From the NCBI GenBank assembly GCA_945876745.1, contig CAMCPL010000001.1, positions 1-64,000 on the forward strand: a stretch of DNA of 64,000 nt, written 5' to 3'. The stretch comes from an uncultured Clostridia bacterium. Its GTDB lineage: Bacteria > Bacillota > Clostridia > Oscillospirales > Acutalibacteraceae. The notes under the pieces are model-generated. The model saw only the letters and a program-made list of their open reading frames with translations. It was not told the origin of the DNA and did no database searches. This document shows positions 52,836-60,670 of the stretch, one piece after another. How positions within the stretch are numbered: the first letter of the stretch is position 1; each line of letters begins with the position of its first letter. The position numbers and the translations under genes are program-made.

Positions 52836-53582
52836 TCACCCAAAAACAACATCTAATATCATCATTGCAAGGAAGCCGGCGGCGAAGGAAAATGCACCGA
52901 GGTTATTTTGTTCGCACAAATTTGCCTCTGGTATTAGCTCCTGCACAACGACATAAATCATTGCGCCGGCGGCAAATGCCAAAAGATACGGCAGAGCAGG
53001 AGAAACGAGGCTGAACAAAATCAGAGTAAGTCCTGCGGCAATCGGCTCAACTATTCCGCTTGCAACGCCGTAAAACAACGCCCTGCCCTTTGATTTTCCG
53101 CCTGCCATTAGGGGCATAGAGATTATTGCGCCCTCGGGAAAATTTTGAATTGCAATACCGAGCGACAGTGCCATTGCGTCTGCGAGAGTTACGCCGCAAT
53201 CCCCTTTGATTGCACCGGCGAAAATCACACCGACCGCCATACCCTCAGGGATATTGTGAACGGTAACGGCAAGTGCAAGCAGGGACGTTTTACCGAGTTT
53301 CAGATGAGGAGTTATTCTGTCAACAATCGGAAGCAACACAACTCCGATTATCAAGCCGGCGGCGGCAGGAAAAAACGACATTCTCCCTAAATGTGAGCTT
53401 TGTTCAATAGCAGGAATAATGAGCGACCAGACCGAAGCCGCAATCATTACTCCTGCGGCAAAGCCAAGCAAAGCCTTCTCGACAGAGGGCTTTATTTTTT
53501 TCTTCAAAAACAGCACGCATCCTGCACCGAGGCTCGTGCCGATAAAAGGAATGAGTATTCCCAAGGTTATCATAATTATCAC
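52836..53582 (-). CDS. ZIP-family metal transporter
   Basis: A 248-residue membrane protein with about eight helices. The metal site in helix IV is HNIPEGMAVG (about residue 108) and in helix V QNFPEGAIIS (about 146), the ZIP pattern shared with ZupT. It brings zinc or other divalent metals into the cell. It ends 12 bases from the palindromic element and is followed on its upstream side by repeat sequence. Confidence 0.85.
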   Translation of the reverse strand: MIIMITLGILIPFIGTSLGAGCVLFLKKKIKPSVEKALLGFAAGVMIAASVWSLIIPAIEQSSHLGRMSFFPAAAGLIIGVVLLPIVDRITPHLKLGKTSLLALAVTVHNIPEGMAVGVIFAGAIKGDCGVTLADAMALSLGIAIQNFPEGAIISMPLMAGGKSKGRALFYGVASGIVEPIAAGLTLILFSLVSPALPYLLAFAAGAMIYVVVQELIPEANLCEQNNLGAFSFAAGFLAMMILDVVFG

Positions 53583-53622
53583 CGTATCATACTATGAAAT
53601 ACGAAAGCACGGTGTGAAAATT

Positions 53623-53680
53623 ATTATAATCAATCAAACCTCTTCTCTTCACTTTTCTCATTTTCTCTTTTCACTCGGCG
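53623..53680 (-). repeat. Fragment of the palindromic element
   Basis: ATTATAATCAATCAAACCTC, then TTCTCTTCACTTTTCTC, matches the right arm of the element at about 52781-52815 (ATAATCAGTCAAACCTCTTC). Only one arm end is left here, between the ZIP gene and REPIN-like copy 3. Confidence 0.5.
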
Positions 53681-53689
53681 AAGCCGTTA

Positions 53690-53813
53690 ACCACCAAGGG
53701 GGACGGTTCCTATTGGTGGTTTTATAGAGCTCAAAGTCGCATAAATACTGCATTTTTTGTTTTTTATAAAACTACAAAAACCACCAAGGGGAACCGTCCC
53801 CTTTGGTGGTTTT
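53690..53813 (+). repeat. REPIN-like repeat, copy 3
   Basis: It starts ACCACCAAGGGGGACGG and ends GGAACCGTCCCCTTTGGTGG. The middle GCATAAATACTGCATTTTTT matches copy 2. Orientation is that of copy 2. It fills the gap between the ZIP gene and the terminator of the fumarate operon. Confidence 0.7.
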
Positions 53814-53822
53814 GGGAATAAA

Positions 53823-53852
53823 AAAGGCACCTCGTTCGAGGTGTCTTTTTGA
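53823..53852 (-). terminator. Terminator of the hdr-flx-frd operon
   Basis: GGCACCTCG (53826-53834) pairs with CGAGGTGTC (53837-53845) with T-runs on both strands. It lies 17 bases beyond the stop of the AspT-like gene and ends the 10-kb leftward operon. Confidence 0.8.
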
Positions 53853-53868
53853 TGAAAAACATATAATT

Positions 53869-55092
53869 TTAGCAGAACATAATTATCAGCTTTGAAGCAA
53901 GCACTATGCATATAAGTGCGATAGGATAAGTTGCCGCATAAGCCGACGCAACGTCCTCCGTTCCTGCCACGCTGATTAATGTTCCCAGTGCCGGAGTGCT
54001 CGTCATACCTCCGGTTATCGAACCGAGGTTATTGAGAAGCGGCATTTTCAGCACATACCTTGCGAAAATATAGCCCACAACCATCGGAACGAGCGTCATC
54101 ACTGCGCCGTACAGGAAATAAATCGGCTCAAAATACTGCACGAATTTTGCACCTCCGCTTATACCTGCGCCGATAAGAAACATCATCAGCCCCAGCTCAC
54201 GCAAGGTACGAAGCGTTTCGGTTTTCGGCATAATACACACCTTGCCGATTTTTCCGAAATGACCGAACAAAAGAGCCACCAATATACAGCCGCCTGTTGT
54301 TGTCAGCGAAAAGCCTTTAACCTTTATCGAGCCGACCGCAACGCCCAAAACAGCCGCAAGTGCAAACGCCGTAAATCCAAATTCGTCAATATTGATAACG
54401 CTGTTTTTCTTAACGCTCGATGTCGTTTTCTGTTGAATATGCTCAACGCTGATTTTTTCAAGCTCCGCTTTCATATCGGCTTTAGTAAGCTTAGGAATAA
54501 GCTGAACGAAAAGCACAACGCCCACAACGCCGAACAAATACGCAATAGCATATCCTGCGGAAACGGCGTCCTCAAGATGTCCGCCGAACTCCGACACAGC
54601 TTCCTTTGAAGCGGAAAAGGCGGGAGTAGAGGTAAGTGCGCCTGCGAGAAGTCCGACCATAGTCGCCTTAAATGTATCAAAATCAACCGAACTTATTTTT
54701 GATCCGACAACGATACAAAGCGTACAAATCAGCGCCGCCGACAGAATAATCACAAGTCCCAAAAGAACATACGACTTAAAATTCTGCTTCATATTGCGGA
54801 AAAACTTCGGTCCTGCGATAAATCCGACCGCAGTAACAAAGAAAATAAGTCCGAGATTTTCGACAATTTTCAGCGCTTCCTTAACGAAGGTTGCGTCACC
54901 GACCTTAAGCTGTCCTTCAAGGTTTTCAAACAGAAACGCTCCAAACAGCAAAGCAACGATAAACACGCCTGCCGTACCGAGATTTACGCCCTTAATCGTA
55001 ATTCTGCCAAGCAGATAACCAACAACGGCAACTGCCAAAACACAAAATGTCAGAAAGCCGACGCCTGTAACGGAAAGAATCCCTAAATTCAT
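53869..55092 (-). CDS. AspT/YidE-family dicarboxylate transporter
   Basis: A 407-residue membrane protein made of two related halves, each with about five helices and the AspT-family signature (LTSTPAFSASKEA near 155; MTSTPALGTLISVAG near 368). The central RCK/TrkA-C domains of longer relatives are missing. Known family members swap aspartate for alanine (AspT) or export succinate (SucE). As the last gene of an operon for fumarate reduction, export of succinate or exchange with aspartate, malate or fumarate is the most likely role. The gene follows the flavoprotein gene after six bases. Confidence 0.75.
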   Translation of the reverse strand: MNLGILSVTGVGFLTFCVLAVAVVGYLLGRITIKGVNLGTAGVFIVALLFGAFLFENLEGQLKVGDATFVKEALKIVENLGLIFFVTAVGFIAGPKFFRNMKQNFKSYVLLGLVIILSAALICTLCIVVGSKISSVDFDTFKATMVGLLAGALTSTPAFSASKEAVSEFGGHLEDAVSAGYAIAYLFGVVGVVLFVQLIPKLTKADMKAELEKISVEHIQQKTTSSVKKNSVINIDEFGFTAFALAAVLGVAVGSIKVKGFSLTTTGGCILVALLFGHFGKIGKVCIMPKTETLRTLRELGLMMFLIGAGISGGAKFVQYFEPIYFLYGAVMTLVPMVVGYIFARYVLKMPLLNNLGSITGGMTSTPALGTLISVAGTEDVASAYAATYPIALICIVLASKLIIMFC

Positions 55093-55098
55093 ATTCCC

Positions 55099-56706
55099 TT
55101 ACTCCTTTGCGTTAACCTTGCGTGTATAGTCGGGAAGAAGCTTCGGTGAAACGATATCGGTTTCAATTCCTGCGTTCTTGATTTCGTTTTCAAAATCGTC
55201 AACGTGAGAAAGAGTAAGCGACTTAACCTCTGTTGACTTCGCTTTCTCGGACGCATTTTTGCCTGCGTTTCTGCCGAATACAATGATATCAAGAAGCGAG
55301 TTACCCATAAGTCTGTTTCTGCCGTGAATACCGCCGACAGCCTCGCCTGCAACATAGAGATTTTCAACATTTGTCATACCGTCGGCAGAAATGTCGAGAC
55401 CGCCGTTTTGGTAATGAAGCGTAGGATAAACGAGAATAGGCTCCTTACGAATATCAATGCCGTACTTGCCGAACATTCTCATCATAGCAGGGATTCTCTT
55501 TTCGATAGTACCCTCGCCGTTTTTGAGTTCAATCATCGGTGTGTCAAGCCAAACACCGATACCGTCGTCTGTATGAACGCCGTTTTCGTTAGTCGAACAT
55601 TCACGAATAATCGAAGCGGCGGAAACGTCACGTGTTTCAAGCGGGTGCATAAACACGTCGCCGTTTACGTTAATGAGCTTTGCACCGAGTGAACGCACCT
55701 TTTCGGTTACGAGTGCGCCAAAAATCTGCTCGGGATATGCCGCACCCGTTGGGTGATATTGAAGAGTGTCAGCATATAGAAGCTTTGCACCTGCACGATA
55801 GCCCAAAACAAGACCGTCGGCAGTTGCGCCGTAATGGTTAGAGGTTGGGAAGCCCTGATAATGAAGTCGTCCTGCGCCGCCTGTTGCAATGATAACTGTC
55901 TTTGCACGGGCTACGAGGATTTCCTCGGTTTCCATATTCATCAAAACTGCGCCGGCAGCCTTGCCGTCCTCGTCCTTAATAAGCTCGATTGCCGCTGTAA
56001 AGTCAACAACGGGAATACGTCTGTTTTGAACCTCGTCACGAAGCGTACGCATAATCTCTGCGCCCGAATAGTCCTTTGCGGCGTGCATTCTCTTGCGTGA
56101 TGTACCGCCGCCGTGGGTAGTAATCATAGTACCGTCTGCATCCTTATCAAACTCAACGCCGAGATTATTGAGCCATTGAATAGCCTCAGGCGCGTCGTTA
56201 ACTAACTTATAGAGAAGCTCCGGCTTTGCCGCAAAATGACCGCCGCCGAATGCGTCGATATAGTGCTGTGCAGGGGAGTCGTTTTCCTTATCTGCAGCCT
56301 GAATACCGCCCTCAGCCATCATAGTATTTGCGTCGCCGATACGAAGCTTTGTAACTATCATACAGGAAGCGCCGTTATTATCAGCTTCGATAGCCGCCGA
56401 AGCACCTGCTCCGCCGCCGCCGATGATAAGAACGTCAACATCATAATCAATCTTTGAAAGGTCGATATCTCCGGACTTTATTCGGCTGTGAGCCTGTAAA
56501 AGTCCTGCAAGCTCAATAGGTACCTTCTCGCCCTTATTGGGTCCGATTTCAAGAGTGGCGAACTCGCTTTCCTTATAGTCGGGGTGATAGGTTGCAAGAA
56601 GGGTTTCCTTTTCCTCGGCGGTCATACGACGAGGCTCGAATACTGCGTTTTCCTCTCGCTTTGCCGCAACCTTTTCCATTGATTTAAGCATTTCTTCGTT
56701 ATACAT
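55099..56706 (-). CDS. frdA: Fumarate-reductase-type flavoprotein subunit
   Basis: A 535-residue FrdA/SdhA-class flavoprotein. The FAD fold starts at VLIIGGGGAGASAAIEA (about residue 93). Substrate and catalytic residues are in place: HPTG (318-321), METRDVSAASIIRE (near 357-370), YPTLHYQNGGLDIS (near 425) and HGRNRLMGNSLLDIIVFGR near 468. The His that links FAD covalently in FrdA/SdhA is replaced by Asn in ANTMMAEGG (126-134), so FAD is probably bound non-covalently. An extra N-terminal stretch of about 85 residues precedes the fold. There is no membrane anchor gene. It should reduce fumarate to succinate in the cytosol. Confidence 0.75.
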   Translation of the reverse strand: MYNEEMLKSMEKVAAKREENAVFEPRRMTAEEKETLLATYHPDYKESEFATLEIGPNKGEKVPIELAGLLQAHSRIKSGDIDLSKIDYDVDVLIIGGGGAGASAAIEADNNGASCMIVTKLRIGDANTMMAEGGIQAADKENDSPAQHYIDAFGGGHFAAKPELLYKLVNDAPEAIQWLNNLGVEFDKDADGTMITTHGGGTSRKRMHAAKDYSGAEIMRTLRDEVQNRRIPVVDFTAAIELIKDEDGKAAGAVLMNMETEEILVARAKTVIIATGGAGRLHYQGFPTSNHYGATADGLVLGYRAGAKLLYADTLQYHPTGAAYPEQIFGALVTEKVRSLGAKLINVNGDVFMHPLETRDVSAASIIRECSTNENGVHTDDGIGVWLDTPMIELKNGEGTIEKRIPAMMRMFGKYGIDIRKEPILVYPTLHYQNGGLDISADGMTNVENLYVAGEAVGGIHGRNRLMGNSLLDIIVFGRNAGKNASEKAKSTEVKSLTLSHVDDFENEIKNAGIETDIVSPKLLPDYTRKVNAKE

Positions 56707-56718
56707 TTTGGCACCTCC

Positions 56719-57396
56719 TTACTTCTCGATTTCTCTGTTATTATAGAGCTCTTTCATTTCCTCGATAGGCTTTTGCATAAGATTCTGCAACAGCTCCTCA
56801 AAGGTTCCGTCCTTGATTTCCTGAACTCTGTTTGTCAAGTGCTTGCTTTCGGGTGCAAGATATTTTCCGTTAATTCTACGTGCAAGAAGACCGACCTGCG
56901 GATGCGAAATTCCTGCCGGACAACGAGAGGAGCACACGCCGCACATTACGCAGTCGAAGCTCTCCTCGGCGCATTTTTCAAAGTCGCCCCTTTGAGCATA
57001 AGCAATATACTGCATAACGTTAAGCCCCTGAGTGCACGCATTTGTGCAAGCATTACAGCCGACGCAGGCGTAAATTTCGGGATAAAGCTGCATCATAACT
57101 GCCTGCGATGGAGAAACCTTTTCGATATCATAAGGCTCTTTTATAAGCGGGAAGAACGGAAGCGTTGCGATATACATACCCTGCTCAACCTTTGTTTGAC
57201 ACGCAAGGCACGCCTTCAATTCTCTGTCGCCCTCAATTCTGTAAACAGTAGCGCAAGCACCGCAAAAGCCGTTACGACAGCCGCAGCCTCTTTTAAGCTG
57301 ATAGCCGGCATATTCCATTGCGCTCATAATAGTGAGATTTGACGGCACAGAATACTTCTTGCCGAACAAATAAATATTTACCATATTATTTTCCAT
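56719..57396 (-). CDS. frdB: Fumarate-reductase-type iron-sulfur subunit
   Basis: A 225-residue protein with an N-terminal plant-type [2Fe-2S] domain (GCGCRNGFCGAC near 38, LKACLACQT near 61) and two [4Fe-4S] sites (CVGCNACTNAC near 108, CVMCGVCSSRCPAG near 145). It wires the flavoprotein to an electron donor. The double [4Fe-4S] part resembles HdrC more than the [4Fe-4S]/[3Fe-4S] set of ordinary FrdB. I start at 57396 behind AGGAGG; the longer frame runs back into the flxA gene. It lies 12 bases before the flavoprotein gene. Confidence 0.75.
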   Translation of the reverse strand: MENNMVNIYLFGKKYSVPSNLTIMSAMEYAGYQLKRGCGCRNGFCGACATVYRIEGDRELKACLACQTKVEQGMYIATLPFFPLIKEPYDIEKVSPSQAVMMQLYPEIYACVGCNACTNACTQGLNVMQYIAYAQRGDFEKCAEESFDCVMCGVCSSRCPAGISHPQVGLLARRINGKYLAPESKHLTNRVQEIKDGTFEELLQNLMQKPIEEMKELYNNREIEK

Positions 57397-57412
57397 AGTC
57401 CTATCCTCCTGT

Positions 57413-58240
57413 TTAGTATTCGTCGGGAAGCTCGTCAAGCTCGTCGCAACGGAACACCGGTCCGTCCTTGCAAACATACTTATCGCCGATATTACATCTG
57501 CCGCACTTACCGATACCGCATTTCATACGAAGCTCCATAGTAGTGTAAACCTGAGTTTTATCAAAGCCAAGCTCGATAAGCCCCTGCAATGTAAACTTAA
57601 TCATAATAGGCGGACCGCAGATAATGGCGGTCTTGTTTGTATCAAAGCCAAGCTCCTTGACATAATTCGGAACAAAGCCGACGTGACCGTCCCAGCCCTC
57701 CTGCTCACGGTCGATAGTAAGGTGAACGTCTATGCCGTCCTCCTTGCACCATTCGTCGATAATCTCCTGATAATCAACAAGGTCGTCCATACTGCGTGAG
57801 CCGTAAACAATATCAATTTTGCCGTATTTTTCACGATTATCACGGCAGTAGTTAATTACACTGCGAAGCGGCGCAAGTCCGATACCGCCTGCGATAAAGA
57901 GCAAATCCTTGCCGACAAATTCTGTGTCAACCGGAAACGCATTTCCGTAAGGACCTCTTACTGCAATTTCCTGACCGACGTCCATTTGATGTAGCCAAGT
58001 TGTAAGGCAACCGCACTTTTTTATGCTGAATTCCATATATTCGTTGTTTGTCGGAGAAGAGGTAATCGAAAACATACCCTCGCCTGCACCGGGAATTGAA
58101 AGCATTGCGCATTGTCCGGGCTTGTGCTCAAACAGCTTGCCGCCGTTTGGGGCATTTACTCTAAAGGTCTTAACGTCGGGGGTGTCCTGTCTTATATCGG
58201 TGACAACGCCGACTACGGGAATTAAGGTTTCTGTATTCAT
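57413..58240 (-). CDS. flxA: FlxA-like NAD(P)H:FAD oxidoreductase
   Basis: A 275-residue ferredoxin-NADP-reductase-like protein. The FAD part has GMFSITSSPTNNEYMEFS (about 60-77), the NAD(P) part LLFIAGGIGLAPLRSVI (about 110-126), and the C-terminal cysteine cluster CGIGKCGRCNIGDKYVCKDG binds an Fe-S centre, as in PyrK and AsrB. In FlxABCD it oxidises NAD(P)H and passes electrons on through FlxB and FlxC. ATG 58240 overlaps the flxB stop (TAATG). The upstream extension is a shadow of flxB. Confidence 0.75.
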   Translation of the reverse strand: MNTETLIPVVGVVTDIRQDTPDVKTFRVNAPNGGKLFEHKPGQCAMLSIPGAGEGMFSITSSPTNNEYMEFSIKKCGCLTTWLHQMDVGQEIAVRGPYGNAFPVDTEFVGKDLLFIAGGIGLAPLRSVINYCRDNREKYGKIDIVYGSRSMDDLVDYQEIIDEWCKEDGIDVHLTIDREQEGWDGHVGFVPNYVKELGFDTNKTAIICGPPIMIKFTLQGLIELGFDKTQVYTTMELRMKCGIGKCGRCNIGDKYVCKDGPVFRCDELDELPDEY

Positions 58241-59259
58241 TATGCCTGCACCTCCAACGCTTTTTCTACCTTTACAATATTCATTGAAATCGGGCATTTT
58301 GCAAGACATCTGCCGCAGCCTACGCAACCGAAAATGCCGTCGTTGTTATCTGGGAAATACACAAGCTTGTGCATAAATCTTTGACGGAAGCGTTCAAGCT
58401 GTGAGGTTCTCGGATTGCCGTGAGCCATCTTTGTAAAATCACTATACATACAGCTGTCCCAGCATCTGAATTTCTTTACGCCGTTTCCTGTGTCAAATTC
58501 ACGAATATCGTAGCATTGACAGGTCGGGCATACGAAGGTACATCCGCCGCAGCCGAGACACGCCTCGGAAAGTTGAGCCCATTTCGGATTGTTAAAATGC
58601 TCCAAAAGCTCTTGCTTTTTCATACCCTCGAACGAAACGTTTGCAAGGGGCAATTTGCTCATAGTCGTCTTGATTGCGTTCTTCGTTTGCTCGACTATGC
58701 TTTCGTCACCGTCCTCAAGCACGCCGTCAAGACTGTTCAAAAGGCTCTCGCCCTTTTCGGTTTTCGCCTGAAAATACATTTCATCGCCGAACTGCCAAGC
58801 AACAACGTCGCCCTGCGGCTCGCTCGCGTCTATGCCGAAAGCCGAGCAAAAGCAGGTTTCTTCGGGTCTGTTGCACGCAAGGCTGATAATAACGCCGTGC
58901 TCACGCCTGTTTTTGTAGTATGTATCAATCGGGTCAACAAGGAAAACTCTGTCGAGAATGTCAAAGGCTCTTGCATCGCAAGCTCTGACGCCGAAAACGA
59001 CAAAATCATCAAGCTCGCTTCTCGTATCCTTTATTTCAAGCTTTTTTCCGTTCATCTTAATGTCGTACAAATTCTCGGTCTGAGGAAAGAAGAAGCCCTT
59101 TGCGGAACAGTTTGTATTGTATTTTTCGGTGAGTGTAACGCCGTCGTCATACTGCGCAAACTCGGCAATATCGCCCTTGTCGGTGGGAATATACAATTTC
59201 TGCGATTTGGTAATCTCGTCAAAAAGAGAGTAGATATTTGCCATTGAAATCTTTTTCAT
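58240..59259 (-). CDS. flxB: FlxB-like iron-sulfur protein
   Basis: A 339-residue protein of the anaerobic sulfite reductase A/sulfhydrogenase beta type. A GVRACDARAFDILDRVF segment (near 90) and CNRPEETCFCSAFG (near 130) are family features; the C-terminal part holds two [4Fe-4S] clusters (CLGCGGCTFVCPTCQC near 235, CVGCGRCLAKCP near 316). It links FlxA with FlxC in the NADH dehydrogenase module. Its start overlaps the flxC stop. Confidence 0.75.
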   Translation of the reverse strand: MKKISMANIYSLFDEITKSQKLYIPTDKGDIAEFAQYDDGVTLTEKYNTNCSAKGFFFPQTENLYDIKMNGKKLEIKDTRSELDDFVVFGVRACDARAFDILDRVFLVDPIDTYYKNRREHGVIISLACNRPEETCFCSAFGIDASEPQGDVVAWQFGDEMYFQAKTEKGESLLNSLDGVLEDGDESIVEQTKNAIKTTMSKLPLANVSFEGMKKQELLEHFNNPKWAQLSEACLGCGGCTFVCPTCQCYDIREFDTGNGVKKFRCWDSCMYSDFTKMAHGNPRTSQLERFRQRFMHKLVYFPDNNDGIFGCVGCGRCLAKCPISMNIVKVEKALEVQA

Positions 59260-60242
59260 TACTTATCTCCTCCTCTTTCGTAAACAACGCTCGGCTCGCA
59301 GTCGTCAAAGGTGAAATCAACCATAGGATATCTGCTGTCTGCATCCTCGCCTGCCTGATACTCGCCGTAAAGCTCGTTTGCGTCCTTGATGAACTTTCGA
59401 TTCAGTAAATGAAGCGGAATATGCTGTGGACAAACTCTTGTACATTCGCCGCAGTCGGTACATCTTCCTGCAACGTGGAACGCGCGAATGATATGGAAAT
59501 TGCTTTCCTCAAAGCTCGTCTGCGCCGCCTTTTGCGCCACGCCCGATTCGTCGTTGTCGAACACGCATTTTTCACAGGTGCACGCAGGACAAACGTTTCT
59601 GCACGCATTACAACGAATACATCTTGAAAGCTCGTTTTGCCAAAATTCAAATCTCTCGTCGGGCGTCATAGCCTCAAGCCTTGCCACCATATCAAAGCGG
59701 TTGCAATCCTCAACAACCTCGCCGTTTTCGCCTATAAGCTCATCAAAGATTACGATTTTTTTGCTCTTGCAGGAAAGACATCTTTCAGCCATAACCTCGT
59801 GCTTCATTATCTTTTCTTTTTCGCCGTAGGCGGTTTCAACCGTAATAGAGGTGTCGTCCTCGGTTATATCACAGATTGCACTCAAGCCTCTGTCCTTAAC
59901 CTTTTCAATGTCGGTTTTGCCGAAGCACTCGATACCGATTATATAAATCTTTTCTCTGTTTACTCTATGCTCCTTAATGAGCTGCTGAAGGCTGTAGGAA
60001 TCGCAAGGCTTAACGAAAATAAGGATTTTTCCGCCGTCCTTTCTCGTTTCCTTAATAAGGTACTTTGAAAGGTTGGCACACGAAAAGGTGTTATATACGA
60101 AATCGCTGTCGATTTCCTCGGCACTTTTGAAAACCGCCGGAGTTAAATCATACTTAAACTCACCGATTTTCCAGCCGAGAACACGGTCAACCGTGCCGTC
60201 TTGGAGGAGTGCTTTTGCTCTTGAAATCATTTGTTCTTGCAT
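59259..60242 (-). CDS. flxC: FlxC-like (FrhB-type) iron-sulfur protein
   Basis: A 327-residue protein. The first two thirds (VKPCDSYSLQQLI near 78, GIECFGKTDIEKV near 104, ERCLSCKSK near 154) resemble the F420 hydrogenase beta (FrhB) fold. Two ferredoxin clusters follow (CIRCNACRNVCPACTC near 208 and CTDCGECTRVCP near 260). It passes electrons between FlxA/B and FlxD-HdrA. Its end overlaps flxB by one base and its start overlaps flxD by 16. Confidence 0.7.
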   Translation of the reverse strand: MQEQMISRAKALLQDGTVDRVLGWKIGEFKYDLTPAVFKSAEEIDSDFVYNTFSCANLSKYLIKETRKDGGKILIFVKPCDSYSLQQLIKEHRVNREKIYIIGIECFGKTDIEKVKDRGLSAICDITEDDTSITVETAYGEKEKIMKHEVMAERCLSCKSKKIVIFDELIGENGEVVEDCNRFDMVARLEAMTPDERFEFWQNELSRCIRCNACRNVCPACTCEKCVFDNDESGVAQKAAQTSFEESNFHIIRAFHVAGRCTDCGECTRVCPQHIPLHLLNRKFIKDANELYGEYQAGEDADSRYPMVDFTFDDCEPSVVYERGGDK

Positions 60243-60670
60243 CTCAAATCCTCCAATCTCTTATTTTCGCCGAGCTCATAAATCGTCTGAACAAAGCTAT
60301 TCATAGTCTCGGCAAACTTCTGTCCCTCTGCGGCAGATACCCATTCAACTCTCGTTCTGCCCTTTTCAATGCCGAGATAATCGAGCATTGAGAAAAGCAG
60401 GGTCATTCTGCGGCGAGCGTAGTAGTTGCCTGTCGTATAATGGCAGTCGCCGGGGTGACAGCCGCACATAATAACGCCGTCGGCACCCCTTTGGAACGCT
60501 CTTAAAATGAACATCGGATTTACTCTGCACGAGCAGGGAACACGAATAATTTTTACATCGGCAGGGTAGTTTAGTCGGTTTGTACCTGCCAAATCGGCGC
60601 CTGCATACGAGCACCAATTACAGCAGAATGCAACAATTTTCGGCTTAAATTCATTATTTTCTACTTGCAT
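60227..60670 (-). CDS. flxD: FlxD/MvhD-type iron-sulfur adaptor
   Basis: A 147-residue MvhD-family protein: KIVAFCCNWCSYAGADLAG (about 10-28), RVPCSCRVNPMFILRAFQRG (about 42-61) and CGCHPGDCHYTTGN (about 70-83) hold the conserved Cys of its [2Fe-2S] site. In every studied complex MvhD-like proteins join the donor module to HdrA. Its gene overlaps both neighbours, which fits a fixed ratio of subunits. Confidence 0.85.
   Translation of the reverse strand: MQVENNEFKPKIVAFCCNWCSYAGADLAGTNRLNYPADVKIIRVPCSCRVNPMFILRAFQRGADGVIMCGCHPGDCHYTTGNYYARRRMTLLFSMLDYLGIEKGRTRVEWVSAAEGQKFAETMNSFVQTIYELGENKRLEDLRCKNK

Noticed and set aside
58420-59247. Long plus-strand open frame of 275 residues over flxB
   Set aside because: It is the antisense shadow of a conserved iron-sulfur protein; composition is atypical and there is no ribosome-binding site.
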